Both the position numbers and the translations under genes were made by a program. From Tubulanus polymorphus (lineage: Eukaryota > Nemertea > Palaeonemertea > Tubulaniformes > Tubulanidae), in assembly GCF_964204645.1 (NCBI RefSeq), contig NW_027437484.1, positions 5,001-49,000 on the forward strand: 44,000 nt of DNA, in the 5' to 3' direction. The notes beneath the pieces are model-generated. The model was given only the letters and a program-made list of their open reading frames with translations. It searched no databases and was not told the DNA's origin. Within the stretch, counting starts at the first letter, position 1. Every line of letters begins with the position of its first letter. This document shows, piece by piece, positions 1 through 10,500 of this stretch.

Positions 1-406
1 CGGCTTAACGACAGCGGCGTTAGGTAAACGTATACGTGGATTAACAATGGCAGCGTTAGGTAAACGTCGTATCCATGACAACCAGGAATTAACCCTCAGT
101 AAAAAGACCCCGTCTCATTATTACGCCGACTTTCCGAAATTAATCGGCAAGAAATTTTCGGGAATGTCCGTTCCAGCGTTAGGTAAGCGTACAACAATAG
201 AACGTCGTGCGCGTTGGTTGTTGCAGGGTCCAGCGTTGGGAAAACGTCATAATTTGGCGGGTCCGGCGTTGGGTAAACGCTATAAGAGTCCTCGAGCGTT
301 GAGGAAACGCTTTAATCTATTGTCGACCCCGGCTCTAGGTAAACGACCCGATGACGCTGATTATTACTATGGTAACGAAATTAATGATAACAATGACTGG
401 TATTAA
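1..406 (+). CDS. Amidated neuropeptide precursor, 3' part (ALGKR repeats)
   Basis: The open frame runs in from the left edge (first whole codon at base 2) and stops at TAA 404-406, so only the C-terminal ~134 residues are seen. It holds repeated ALGKR sites, in which Gly is the amide donor and Lys-Arg is the convertase cleavage site. The sites read TTAALGKR, TMAALGKR, VPALGKR, GPALGKR (twice) and TPALGKR. One LIGKK site and one RALRKR site that lacks the Gly are also present. Predicted products are short peptides ending in -AL-NH2, for example HNLAGPAL-amide and FNLLSTPAL-amide. The tail is acidic and Tyr/Asn-rich (DDADYYYGNE), typical of a precursor spacer. Signal peptide and start lie outside the window. 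Multi-copy amidated precursors are secreted through the regulated pathway of neurons. I do not recognise the peptide family: buccalin/allatostatin-A-like peptides end in GL-amide, not AL-amide. Precursor call confident, family unknown. Confidence 0.8.
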   Translation, partial: GLTTAALGKRIRGLTMAALGKRRIHDNQELTLSKKTPSHYYADFPKLIGKKFSGMSVPALGKRTTIERRARWLLQGPALGKRHNLAGPALGKRYKSPRALRKRFNLLSTPALGKRPDDADYYYGNEINDNNDWY

Positions 407-591
407 TCTGATGAACTATAGTAACAACACGACGGTCACGTGACCAGCAGCGGACAGTTGTATATGTGTAACTGAGCGATTTGGCTAATTACCGACGAGA
501 AACGATATTGATCCTGATTATTTTCATTTGTAAAAACTCTGTGAAAATTAAAGAATAAATTGCTATAAAAAAAATTATCTTTTCATAGTTT
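407..591 (+). other. Probable 3' UTR of the neuropeptide gene
   Basis: This AT-rich sequence follows the stop codon. An AATAAA near 553 (in 'aaagaataaattgc') is a plausible polyadenylation signal, and the 45-bp minisatellite starts soon after. Confidence 0.45.
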
Positions 592-1050
592 CTATCCGGA
601 GCCCTCCCTTCTAGCAGCAGTGTGGTCGGATAGGGTCTCCTCGGAGCCCTCCCTTCAAGCAGCAGTGTGGTCGGATAGGGTCTCCTCAAAGCCCTCCCTT
701 CTAGCAGCAGTGTGGTCGGATAGGGTCTCCTCAGAGCCCTCCCTTCTAGCAGCAGTGTGGTCGGATAGGGTCTCCTCGGAGCCCTCCCTTCAAGTAGCAG
801 TGTGGTCGGATAGGGTCTCCTCAGAGCCCTCCCTTCTAGCAGCAGTGTGGTCGGATAGGGTCTCCTCGGAGCCCTCCCTTCAATCAGCAGTGTGGTCGGA
901 TAGGAACTCATCGGAGCCCTCCTTTCTAGCAGCAGTGTGGTCGGATAGGGTCTTCTCGGAGCATCCCTCTAGCAGCAGTGTGGATAAGGTCTGCTCCTGA
1001 GCCGGTTTCTTCCGGTCTGCGTCCTAACAGCAGTGTGGATAGGGTCTCTC
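592..1050. repeat. 45-bp minisatellite
   Basis: About eight good copies of a 45-bp unit lie head to tail. They share cores such as AGCAGCAGTGTGGTCGGATA and GGTCTCCTC(G/A)GAGCCCTCCC, and decay after about 950. The period is a multiple of three and has no stops in several frames, which explains long artefactual reading frames on both strands. Confidence 0.93.
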
Positions 1051-1734
1051 CTCTCCTTAGAAGACACCGTCAAGAGTAGACTGTTAGAGTGATAGCTGAA
1101 TCTGTCCGGCTGCAGTTGCCCGGCTCGGGGCAGTATGGCGTGGGCCTAGAAGCGTGATACCCGGCACAGGGATGATCGTGTTGGTCCAGGGTCCAATTCC
1201 ACAGTTCTGAGTTAACTCATTGAATATGAACTAACTTTAACTCTAACTCACGACAGTAGAACTGAGCCTAGGTGATCATCAATCTCACTACTAACCTAGA
1301 ACATATTCACCATGAATTACTTTCTAAAGACGACGACAATTTTTCAGTTTTTTGGAAATTTTTTCTTTTTTGAAATAAATAACTTAAGAGTATTAGAATA
1401 AAATACAACGCGTATAAATTTATAGCAAACAATGTGTAATTAATTATCTTTGTTTTATAATTATCTTGTCACTCAGTAATTTTTGAAATCTTTTGTAATT
1501 AGCTTCGCCTTATTCTATATAAATACCAGCATGACATGTTTAATCACTTGCGCTATGCCTGAAGAGGGGATAACGTAACTCCCGAAAACGTTCGCTTGAT
1601 AAACATTACTCATTAGAAATGAGATTTGTACTATTTTTGCTTCTATGGGTTAGAATTATCTAGACTATCTAACTAAGATTTAAATCTAGATTAAACATTA
1701 TAAAATCATTTTCCATCATTGACCAGCTCCACCC
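1051..1734. other. Intergenic stretch, no gene seen
   Basis: No coding or tRNA signal was found. A TATA-like string TATATAAATA lies at 1516-1525, just upstream of the hammerhead-like motif annotated separately. Confidence 0.5.
1538..1604 (+). ncRNA. Hammerhead-ribozyme-like motif (candidate)
   Basis: CTGAAGA (1559-1565) matches the invariant CUGANGA box and GAAA (1584-1587) matches the second core box. Between them GGGG and CCC can form stem II around an ATAACGTAA loop. After GAAA comes AACGTT (counting the last two A's of the box) then C1593, which allows a very short self-complementary stem III and a U-H cleavage position. Stem I can form from GC 1557-1558 with GC 1594-1595, then an internal loop, then GTTTAATCA 1538-1546 with TGATAAAC 1597-1604 (one bulge). 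Very short stem III is known for type I hammerheads of Penelope-like elements and retrozymes, which act as dimers. No retroelement ORF is seen here, so this would be a relic or non-autonomous copy. Activity is inferred from pattern only. Confidence 0.45.
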
Positions 1735-2172
1735 TCAATACTCGATCTATACTCGATCTATACTCGATCGATACTCGATCGATACTCGATCGATACTCGA
1801 TCGATACTCGATCGATACTCGATCTATACTCGATCGATACTCGATCGATACTCGATCTATACTCGATCTATACTCGATCGATACTCGATCTATACTCGAT
1901 CTATACTCGATCTATACTCGATCGATACTCGATCTATACTCGATCTATACTCGATCGATACTCGATCGATACTCGATCGATACTCGATCGATACTCGATC
2001 GATACTCGATCTATACTCGATCGATACTCGATCGATACTCGATCTATACTCGATCTATACTCGATCGATACTCGATCTATACTCGATCGATACTCGATCT
2101 ATACTCGATCTATACTCGATCTATACTCGATCGATACTCGATCTATACTCGATCGATACTCGATCGATACTC
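1735..2172. repeat. 11-bp satellite (TACTCGATCKA)n
   Basis: About 40 nearly perfect copies of TACTCGATC(G/T)A form an uninterrupted array. The only common variation is G/T at one position. The unit contains the palindrome TCGATCGA. A period close to one DNA helical turn puts each copy on the same face. The frames it leaves open are artefacts. Confidence 0.96.
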
Positions 2173-2720
2173 ATTTTGTTTATACTTATCGCCTTATTGT
2201 TCATCATGTATTATTATTAGCGCATATTATTCTTGTTTTTTGTTATATATCTAAATTTCTACGATTCCTAACTAACATTTTTTTGAATTATGATTCGGTT
2301 ATAATTTAACTGTTAATATCAACAGTTTCGCTAAAAATATCTTTTCAAAAGACTTAAACATATCTATATACTGTACATGTTCCTCGGTTAATGAAGCTAC
2401 TTATAATTTAAAAAGAAAATAATTATCACATGTTATCACATGTTATCACCGGTTATTCCATTTGTAGACCTAATTGTACATAAGGAAATATCGAACAGTC
2501 GTGTACACAAACTTGACGGATCCAGAACTGAGAATGAGACACATGATTTTCATAAGGTCAATTTCTGTAAAATTCTGGAAAAAAACATAGATATAATTTG
2601 CAAATTAGATTAACTAAATATTGCACTCCGTGACTTTCTAGTTTTTAGTCCACAGATTTTGAAGGTAGCGGGAACAAATATCTGGAAGTCGGAACCGATA
2701 CTATATATAGCAGCTCGGGT
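2173..2720. other. Intergenic, probable 3' UTR of the TPR-TIR gene
   Basis: AT-rich sequence with no gene of its own. On the minus strand it lies downstream of the TPR-TIR stop codon and probably contains its 3' UTR. Confidence 0.4.
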
Positions 2721-5305
2721 TTACAGATCAGAAACACCGTACACCAGTGACCGATTCCGCTCAAGAATCGACTCCACAAATCTTTCATCGAATTTATCGT
2801 ATCCCTGCGCATTGCGCGGAACTTGCACGTTGGAAAAATTGCGACATATCATGAAAATATCTTCGGCATCGTGCCGGTCGAGTTCGGCGGATTTTTCCTT
2901 GACCCCCGGGGCGAAAAGAGTGATCACTTGACGGTGATATTTCATCTGTGCGCATTCTCGAATGACCACACCTATTTCGTTGTCCGCGAACATTTCTTCC
3001 GTGAACAAAATCAATATCATCTTCGACTGTTCAATCGGTTCTCTGAACTGACCGATATTTGGTTGACCTGGTAACCCATCAATCTGTGGATTCAATAAGT
3101 TTGTGAAGCCGAGTTGTCTGATCGAGTCGCCCACATTCTGCGCTATCTCTCGACTGCTGTCCTTCGCAGACACGACTAACAAGACTGGAGTTTGCGCCGC
3201 GTCAGGATAAACCTCGTCAATTACCAATTTAAACTGCTTGTTGTTTTTGCGAACTCTCCAGTAAAGCTCGGCGGTAATCCCGCTATTGCGCAACCCATCG
3301 CAGTTTTCAATCAGCTGATTCAGACAGTGCATAGCCCTTCTATAATCGTACATATGAACGTAGGTCGTCACGAGTCGTCCTAAAATCAGTTTCTCTTTAT
3401 CGCTCTTCACTTCAGTTTGTACTAAGGCTAAAACCAGGAATCCGGCCACGGCTTTATGCATCTGTCCAGTCGCGTCGTACAAATCTACCAACTCCTCATA
3501 TGCTCGCAAAGCATCGTGCGGGTTGTTTGACTCTTCTGCCGCCTTGTGAAGAATGTCACGCAGATCTGGGAACGCTACAGGGGGAAGCATGCCCATTTCT
3601 CCCATATTCTCTACGGCTTTGTGATACATAGCACGGAAATCATCGTGACGTTTTGTCGTTTTTCTACAAAGTGAAGCCATCATTTCATAGACCTCGCCGC
3701 AATCGCGCTTCGGTTGAAATACATTTGCCTTTAAACCCTTGTCCAAAAGATCGTAAATTTCGTCAAAACGCTCTTCGAGATCTTTAGAAAGACAGGACAA
3801 AATGTGCGCTTTTTCTTTCAGAAATGTGATCGCGTTAACGTCCATTTGATGAGCTTGTTCTATGTAACGCAAAGCTAGCTTCATATTTTCATCATCTGAA
3901 GAAAAACAAAAGGAAAACATAGTTTAAAAAATTGATGAAACGTAATTCTATCAAACTTGAACCCAAACTCTAGACCGGGGAAATGGATCCCCACATCCCT
4001 GTCCGTATACTAACCCGGTACAGATATAATTCTGCGGTATTTATAGTTGTATTTTCGAGGAAAGCTGTCAATTTCTATCGGTGGAACGGTCAAATGTTTA
4101 ATTCGGCCGCGACAATCGACTTCCAGCGGAGGAGGACGTTCTGTAGACAGCGCCAATCTTTCAAATCTTAAACGCAATTTGTTGTCGTAGTCGTCGAAGG
4201 CTTTATTTCTGTAAATGATGCTCAATTGATGATAACAAGATTTTTGTTTTCCAAATTCAAGTGCGCGTTTACATATTTCGATGGCTTTATCATTTCGTTT
4301 ATCAATTTGTCTATCGTGTCTTAGCAAACGACCCAAAATCGTTAACGTTTTCTTGTCCTCAGACTCACGATACTCAATGTAGAACTGGTTCAGAGCTCCG
4401 GGAATATCCGCATATTTTTTCGGTAAAATATCAGATTCTTTTAATTTAAACTGCGCCGGTTTCAACTTTTTTAAAACGTGTGGGGCTTTGACATAACGAT
4501 GGGCTATTTCAATAATGTGAGCCCAGGCGCGACCGGTTAAAATCGGGTGGACATTTCTGTCGAGTAGATTTTGAATAATCGTAGCTGCTTTTTTTACATC
4601 GGTATCATGCGCGTCGGAATAGACGTCGAACTCTTCTGGACATTCCAGTATCAGAGATATGTTCAAGCGCCTGTCGACCAGTGTGCAAAACTCCACTTGA
4701 AAAATTGCTTTCAGGATTTCCACCACGTTTCGTGGCTTCACGACATCGATGTGTTCATCTATGTTGTCGAGTATATCGGCAAACATGAGTTTACCCTTGT
4801 GTATGTGTCTGGGACCTAGTCGCCGATGTGAATACGCTATTTCACCCCTCGCTAATATTCTAGCAAGCGCATTTTCATCGTACAATTTCGTGGCTTCTTC
4901 GAAAAGTTGTTCCGCTTTTTCGTATTGGTGATCTTTATAACAAACATAAGCGCAGTCTGTCAGAGCCACGACACTTCGCAAGCCGGAAAGTGAGTTGTAT
5001 CTTAGACTCCCGAAATCCTTCAACGTTTTTTCAATATCTGAAGTTCTGTTCGACAAGGCGAGTTGATACTCTACAAGTATTCTCAAATTTCCAGTAGCCG
5101 TGCGGTAAAAATCACCGAGAATATCATCCGTTTTACCACCATCTTCATCATCAAGGTTTGTGTTGAATTCGTTAAGCTTGCTACCCAGATATTGTGTAGT
5201 ATCAGTTGTTAACAGTTGAAACTGTAAACACGAACGCTCGCTGTCTGTGTACCAGAAATGGTTAGGAAGATGCCGCAACTTTTCCTCTCCTCCCTTTTTA
5301 AACAT
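2721..5305 (-). CDS. TPR-repeat protein with C-terminal TIR-like domain
   Basis: Two coding exons on the minus strand: 5305-4015 and 3895-2721. The donor is CCGG|GTTAGT and the acceptor TTTTTCTTCAG|AT. The phase-1 junction keeps the frame (SVP|DDENMK), giving 821 aa. Residues 1 to ~660 are helical TPR-like repeats, e.g. DHQYEKAEQLFEEATKLYDE and DALRAYEELVDLYDATGQ. Residues ~666-807 look like a TIR fold: a first strand PVLLVVSAKDSS, a second region GFTNLLNP and a third box SKMILILFTEEMF followed by VVIRECAQMK. The Glu of REC (about E744) falls where SARM1-type TIR NADases keep their catalytic Glu. TIR domains act in immune signalling or cleave NAD; which applies here is inferred. A TTTTCAG acceptor sits just before ATG 5305, so a 5' UTR intron is likely. 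Two large exons contrast with the finely split neighbours. The ligand is unknown. Confidence 0.82.
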
Positions 5306-6187
5306 TTTGTCTGACTGAAAATACAGCAGAAAAATTATTGCGCGATTTTTGATCGCAGATTTCCCGAGTTTATACCTGAAATATTCAACTTACATAACAG
5401 CAAAAACAAGTTGGGCTTTAAATGTCAATCCTGTCTGGGATTTATGTAGGACAACCTTTTATCGACTGAACGTGTTGTCATGTGAAGACCTTTCAGTAGT
5501 GGATTTCACTGAAATCCATAGAAGAACAAAACAGTTTCATTTTTCAAATATATAAATCATCAGCAGTCCGTAACATCTCGGCGAATCTACCGACTTTGAA
5601 TATCGGGTGACTCGGAAAACGACTTAAAAATAGTCAAAAATATGAAAAATGTAACAAACTCACTTTCGCTTTGGCCTATAATAATGAATGTTTCCCTTCT
5701 AACAGTGACGTCAGTAATCACTTAGTTTATGTTTATAGGTAGCGATGAAATGCCCGCTACGCCCTGACACCGTTACTGGCCCATAAATCCAAACCCATAG
5801 ATATATGAACATCGAAAGAAAGCCTAAATACACGCACAATCTAATTCTACTCACGTCGAACCGACATCAATTACGCGTAACCTGCTGTTACTGGGAAACC
5901 CGGGGAATCCCCGAACTGTGGAAATCGGAAAGACGACTATCAGACATTCATTGACGGGTGTTTCATTACGAATTCATCTGCGCAGCTGGTATGTTGGATG
6001 ATCTGAGTTCAATCAATATTTCGGCCCCGTATGAGCCCGAGCACTAACTAACACGTGTGCTTTTAGTCATAGAAGATGCTAAGTTTTCAGCTTCCTAAGC
6101 TGCTATCACTGTCACTATCTCTTGGTTCCTCACGTGTGTAAAAACAGGGCAGTTACCGATAACAATCTGATTTCAGATTAGAAATAT
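5306..6187. other. Upstream region of TPR-TIR gene and 3' flank of CTR9
   Basis: No coding exon seen. The minus-strand sequence just before ATG 5305 ends in CTGTATTTTCAG, a convincing acceptor for a 5' UTR intron. The non-coding first exon and promoter must lie upstream in this stretch, but I cannot place them. Confidence 0.5.
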
Positions 6188-6193
6188 TTTATT
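6188..6193 (-). terminator. CTR9 polyadenylation signal
   Basis: AATAAA on the minus strand (plus TTTATT), about 112 bases downstream of the CTR9 stop codon. Confidence 0.6.
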
Positions 6194-6304
6194 TATACAC
6201 CACAAATATTTAAACAGTTTACACAGTGTTGTTATAAATGCCAGCATATTTCAGTTTTAAATTTTCAATTTTTTTACAATCAAATAATTATGTATATTGC
6301 TAGT

Positions 6305-6681
6305 TTATTCACTATCGGAACCAGTGGCTCCATCTTTCTTCTGTTCCTGATCTGAACCGCTCTGAGCTGCCGGTGATGCTGATCTCGACCTCGATGGTGA
6401 CCTAGATCGGGATTTCGACCTTGAACGAGACCGAGATTTCGACCTTGAACGAGACCGAGATTTTGACCTTGAACGAGAGCGGGATTTCGACCTTGAACGA
6501 GAGCGAGATTTCGACCTTGAATGGGATCTCGATTTTGACCTGGACTTCGACCGTGATTTTGACATCGACCTTGAACGGGACTTCGATCTTGATTTCGACC
6601 TTGACTTTGAGCGAGATCTATAAATAAAAAATCAATAGAATATGATTGTAACATACAGACGAAGACCTGACAATCAATCAG

Positions 6682-6714
<33 letters not shown>

Positions 6715-9700
6715 CAGAAATAGATCGAATACAATCAACAAACCCGGATGCTGAACGTGACCTTGACTTCGATCGACTACGTGACCTTGACCTCGACTTA
6801 CGACCTTCGTCACTTTCACTGGCAGACGATAGAATACGACGTCTTTTTCCGGGAGCGCCATCTTCAGTTTCACTAACAACACTACGATGAGAATAATTAC
6901 ACAACGCGATAATAGTCTCTGTACATTTCCCCCTCCCTCTATTCTCTTGACCCCCTACTCCCCCTCCCTCCTCTCTACTCCCTCCCTCTCTCTCTTCAGT
7001 CTCATCCCCTCATATAACTTACCCCTCATTATCGTTATCTATTTTTAATTTTTCAGTTTCCGAGTCGCTTCCTTCACTCGATGAAATGATCGCCTTGGAT
7101 ACAACTTTACGTCTCTGTTTAGCCGTTAATCCGTCGTCGCCGGTTACCGATTCTTTCTTTCTCTTCGATTGTTTCGTTTTCCTTTGTTTACGTTCTCCAC
7201 GTTTACCTTCACCTTCCCTATAAATATAATAATCACCCTATGACATCATCAAAATATCTATGGTTACTCAGTTACCTTAATGATGTCATAGTGATACACA
7301 CACAGTGATGATGTCATAGTGATATACACGCACAGTGATGATGTCATAGTGATATACACGCACAGTGATGATGTCATAGTGATATACACGCACAGTGATG
7401 ATGTCATAGTGATATACACGCACAGTGATGATGTCATAGTGATATACACGCACAGTGATGATGTCATAGTGATATACACGCACAGTGATGATGTCATAGT
7501 GATATACACGCACAGTGATGATGTCATAGTGATATACACGCACAGTGATGATGTCATAGTGATATACACGCACAGTGATGATGTCATAGTGATATACACG
7601 CACAGTGATGATGTCATAGTGATATACACGCACAGTGATGATGTCATAGTGATATACACGCACAGTGATGATGTCATAGTGATATACACGTACCGTCTGG
7701 AGCGTTTACGAGTAGTAACTGGATTTCCGTCCTCGTCTAACTCTGGTTCCGAGTCACTACCGGCGCCCCCTCGTTTATTACGTTTTTTACGACGCGGAGC
7801 CTCGTTATCGCTGTCATCATCTATTATATCATCTTCATCTCTCTTAGAACGCTATAAATACAACAATACAACACCGTGTTTACAGTACGGGTATCCATGG
7901 ATACAACGGACATAAGCTCCCCGGATATATTGTTACCTTTCCTCCGCCGGACTTTCTCGGTCGCTCCTCTTTTTCCTCAACGATCATTAGATTTTTAGTT
8001 TTCTCGATGAATTTCGCTCGTTGTTCCAATAAATGTTTTTCTTGTTCGTCTTTTTGACGTTTTTTCTCCATCTAAAAAAAAATAACACGTTAGATAGTGC
8101 GTTACACAGACACCAGGTGGCTCTGTATTTGTATTGAGGTGTTAGTGCGTCGCGCGGACACCAGGTGGCTCTGTTTTGAGGTTTTAGTGCGTCGCACAGA
8201 CACCAGGTGGCTCTGTATTGAGGTGTTAGTGCGTCGTGCAGACACCAGGTGGCTCTGTTTACCAGTTTTTCCATGGCTTGTTGTTTTATAGCTTGTCTTT
8301 CTTCTTCTTGTCGTTTTCTCGCTGCTTTCTCTTCCTCATCTATTTTTCTCGCTCGCGCTACGTGGTACTGAGCTTGACTCAATAAATCTGAACATTGCCT
8401 ACAAATAAACTATTCATTTACTCTGTACTCAATATAGATGGCGCCACTATTCCCTCACATACACGTTGTTTGCCCTGATTCGATCGGCCAATCAATTGAC
8501 TAGGTCAAATACGTAAGACATAGATGGAAGCTGTTAGATTTTAGACTAAGTCCAACAATCTCAATATATTTCCTCGACCTTATTAAACTTTAAAATTTTC
8601 TTTGAAAGAAAATTCCCCGATTTCCAGGCCACTCTGAACCAGGTTAGTTTGGAACCAGGTCAAATGGAAATAAGGTCCAATACCAGGTCAACTCTGAACC
8701 AGGTCAACTCTGAACCAGGTCAACTCTGAACCAGGTCAACTCTGAACCAGGTCAACTCTGAACCAGGTCGACTCTGAACCAGGTCGACTTAAATTTATAA
8801 ATAAAATGTTGTATTTACCTGGATTCCGTTAAAGCTTGATTTAAATCAAACTTCATTCGATCTCCAAACTGACTCAAATACGTGAAATATCTGAAAATTA
8901 CAACCAAAAATCTCAATCATCGGAAATCTCAATCACTTGAAATATCAATCACTTGAAATAGATTTTCTGAGAATTTACCTTTGAGCGAGTTCTAAATCTT
9001 TCACAGCTGATAAAACAGTTTTCAAATTACTTTTCTCATCTTTAAGAATCGATGTTGCTAATTTCTGTTGAACTAAAGCTATGTTATACAGTATAACTGT
9101 ATCAGATGGGTTCACGTGTCGAGTCTGTAATAAACCATATCAAATATCTACTTACAGTTTATCCAGCAGTATGGAAAGGGGGGACATGGGGAGAGAGGGT
9201 ACAGGGAGAGGGGTACAGGGAGGAGAGGGGGTTAGAGTAAGGAGAGGGGGTTAGAGTAAGGAGAGGGGGTACAGGGAGAGGGGGTTAGAGTAAGGAGAGG
9301 GGGTTAGAGTAAGGAGAGGGGGTTAGAGGGGAGGTACAGGGAGGAGAGGGGGTTAGAGGGGAGGTACAGGGAGGATAGAGATAGGGGGTACAGGGAGGAG
9401 AGGGGGTTAGATGGAGAGGGGTTAGAGATAGGGGGTACAGGGAGGAGGGGGTTAGAGGGAGGAGAGGGGGAACATGCAGGAGAGGAGGGTTATAGGGAGG
9501 AGAGGGGGGTACAGGGAGGAGGTTAGAGGGAGGAGAGGGGGTTAGAGGAAGGAGAGGGGGTTAGAGGGAGGAGAATGGGGTTAGAGATAGGGGGTTAGAG
9601 GGATGGGGGTTAGAGGGAGAGGGGTACAGGGAGGAGAGGGGGGTTAGAGGAAGGAGAGGGGGTTAGAGGGAGGAGAATGGGGTTAGAGATAGGGGGTTAG

Positions 9701-10319
9701 AGGGAGGGTACAGGGAGGAGGAGGGGGGTTAGAGGAAGGAGGGGGGTTTTGTCTCACTAACCTTCAGTAGTGTTTGTTTACATTCTCGTAATTTCCCAGC
9801 TTTATAATAAGCTCTTGCTAGATACATCATCACATCGGTGTTTGTGTGTTTGAAAAACTTCTTCAAACAATTCTCATACTGAAAACATACAGACAATAAC
9901 TACTAACACCCCCTAGTGATTGTACTGCCAACTATCATATACTATATAGCAATCACGGATCCCCCTGGTGAGTGTTCAGTGAACTAAACGTACCATTTGA
10001 ACTGCCGCGACGTATTGTTTCTGTTCAACGTAAATATGAGCGATATTCAACCAAACATCGGGGAATTCAGCTGTCGCTTCACGAACTTGAGCAAATACAT
10101 CTCTCGCTTCATTTATACATCCTTTATGAGCCAATATACAACCTACAATATACAACATACAACCTACAATATACAACATACCATATACAACACACCATAT
10201 ACAACATACAACCTACAATATACAACATACAATAAACAACACACCATATACAACACACAATAAACAAGACAGACAAACAGACACAGAGATGTAGACAGGC
10301 AGAGACATAGACAGGCAGA

Positions 10320-10396
<77 letters not shown>

Positions 10397-10421
10397 GCCA
10401 GACAGACAGACAAACAGACAT

Positions 10422-10452
<31 letters not shown>

Positions 10453-10467
10453 GCCAGCCAGCCAGCC

Positions 10468-10500
<33 letters not shown>

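Noticed and set aside
489-1000. Long reading frames on both strands with 15-residue repeats
   Set aside because: They are frames of the 45-bp minisatellite; the period is a multiple of three, so any frame without a stop stays open.
1719-2309. 196-residue frame of TRSILDRYSID repeats
   Set aside because: Pure 11-bp satellite read through; no splice, start or domain support.
7264-7915. Overlapping repeat frames on both strands
   Set aside because: Product of the 30-bp intronic array, plus read-through into CTR9 exon 18 antisense.
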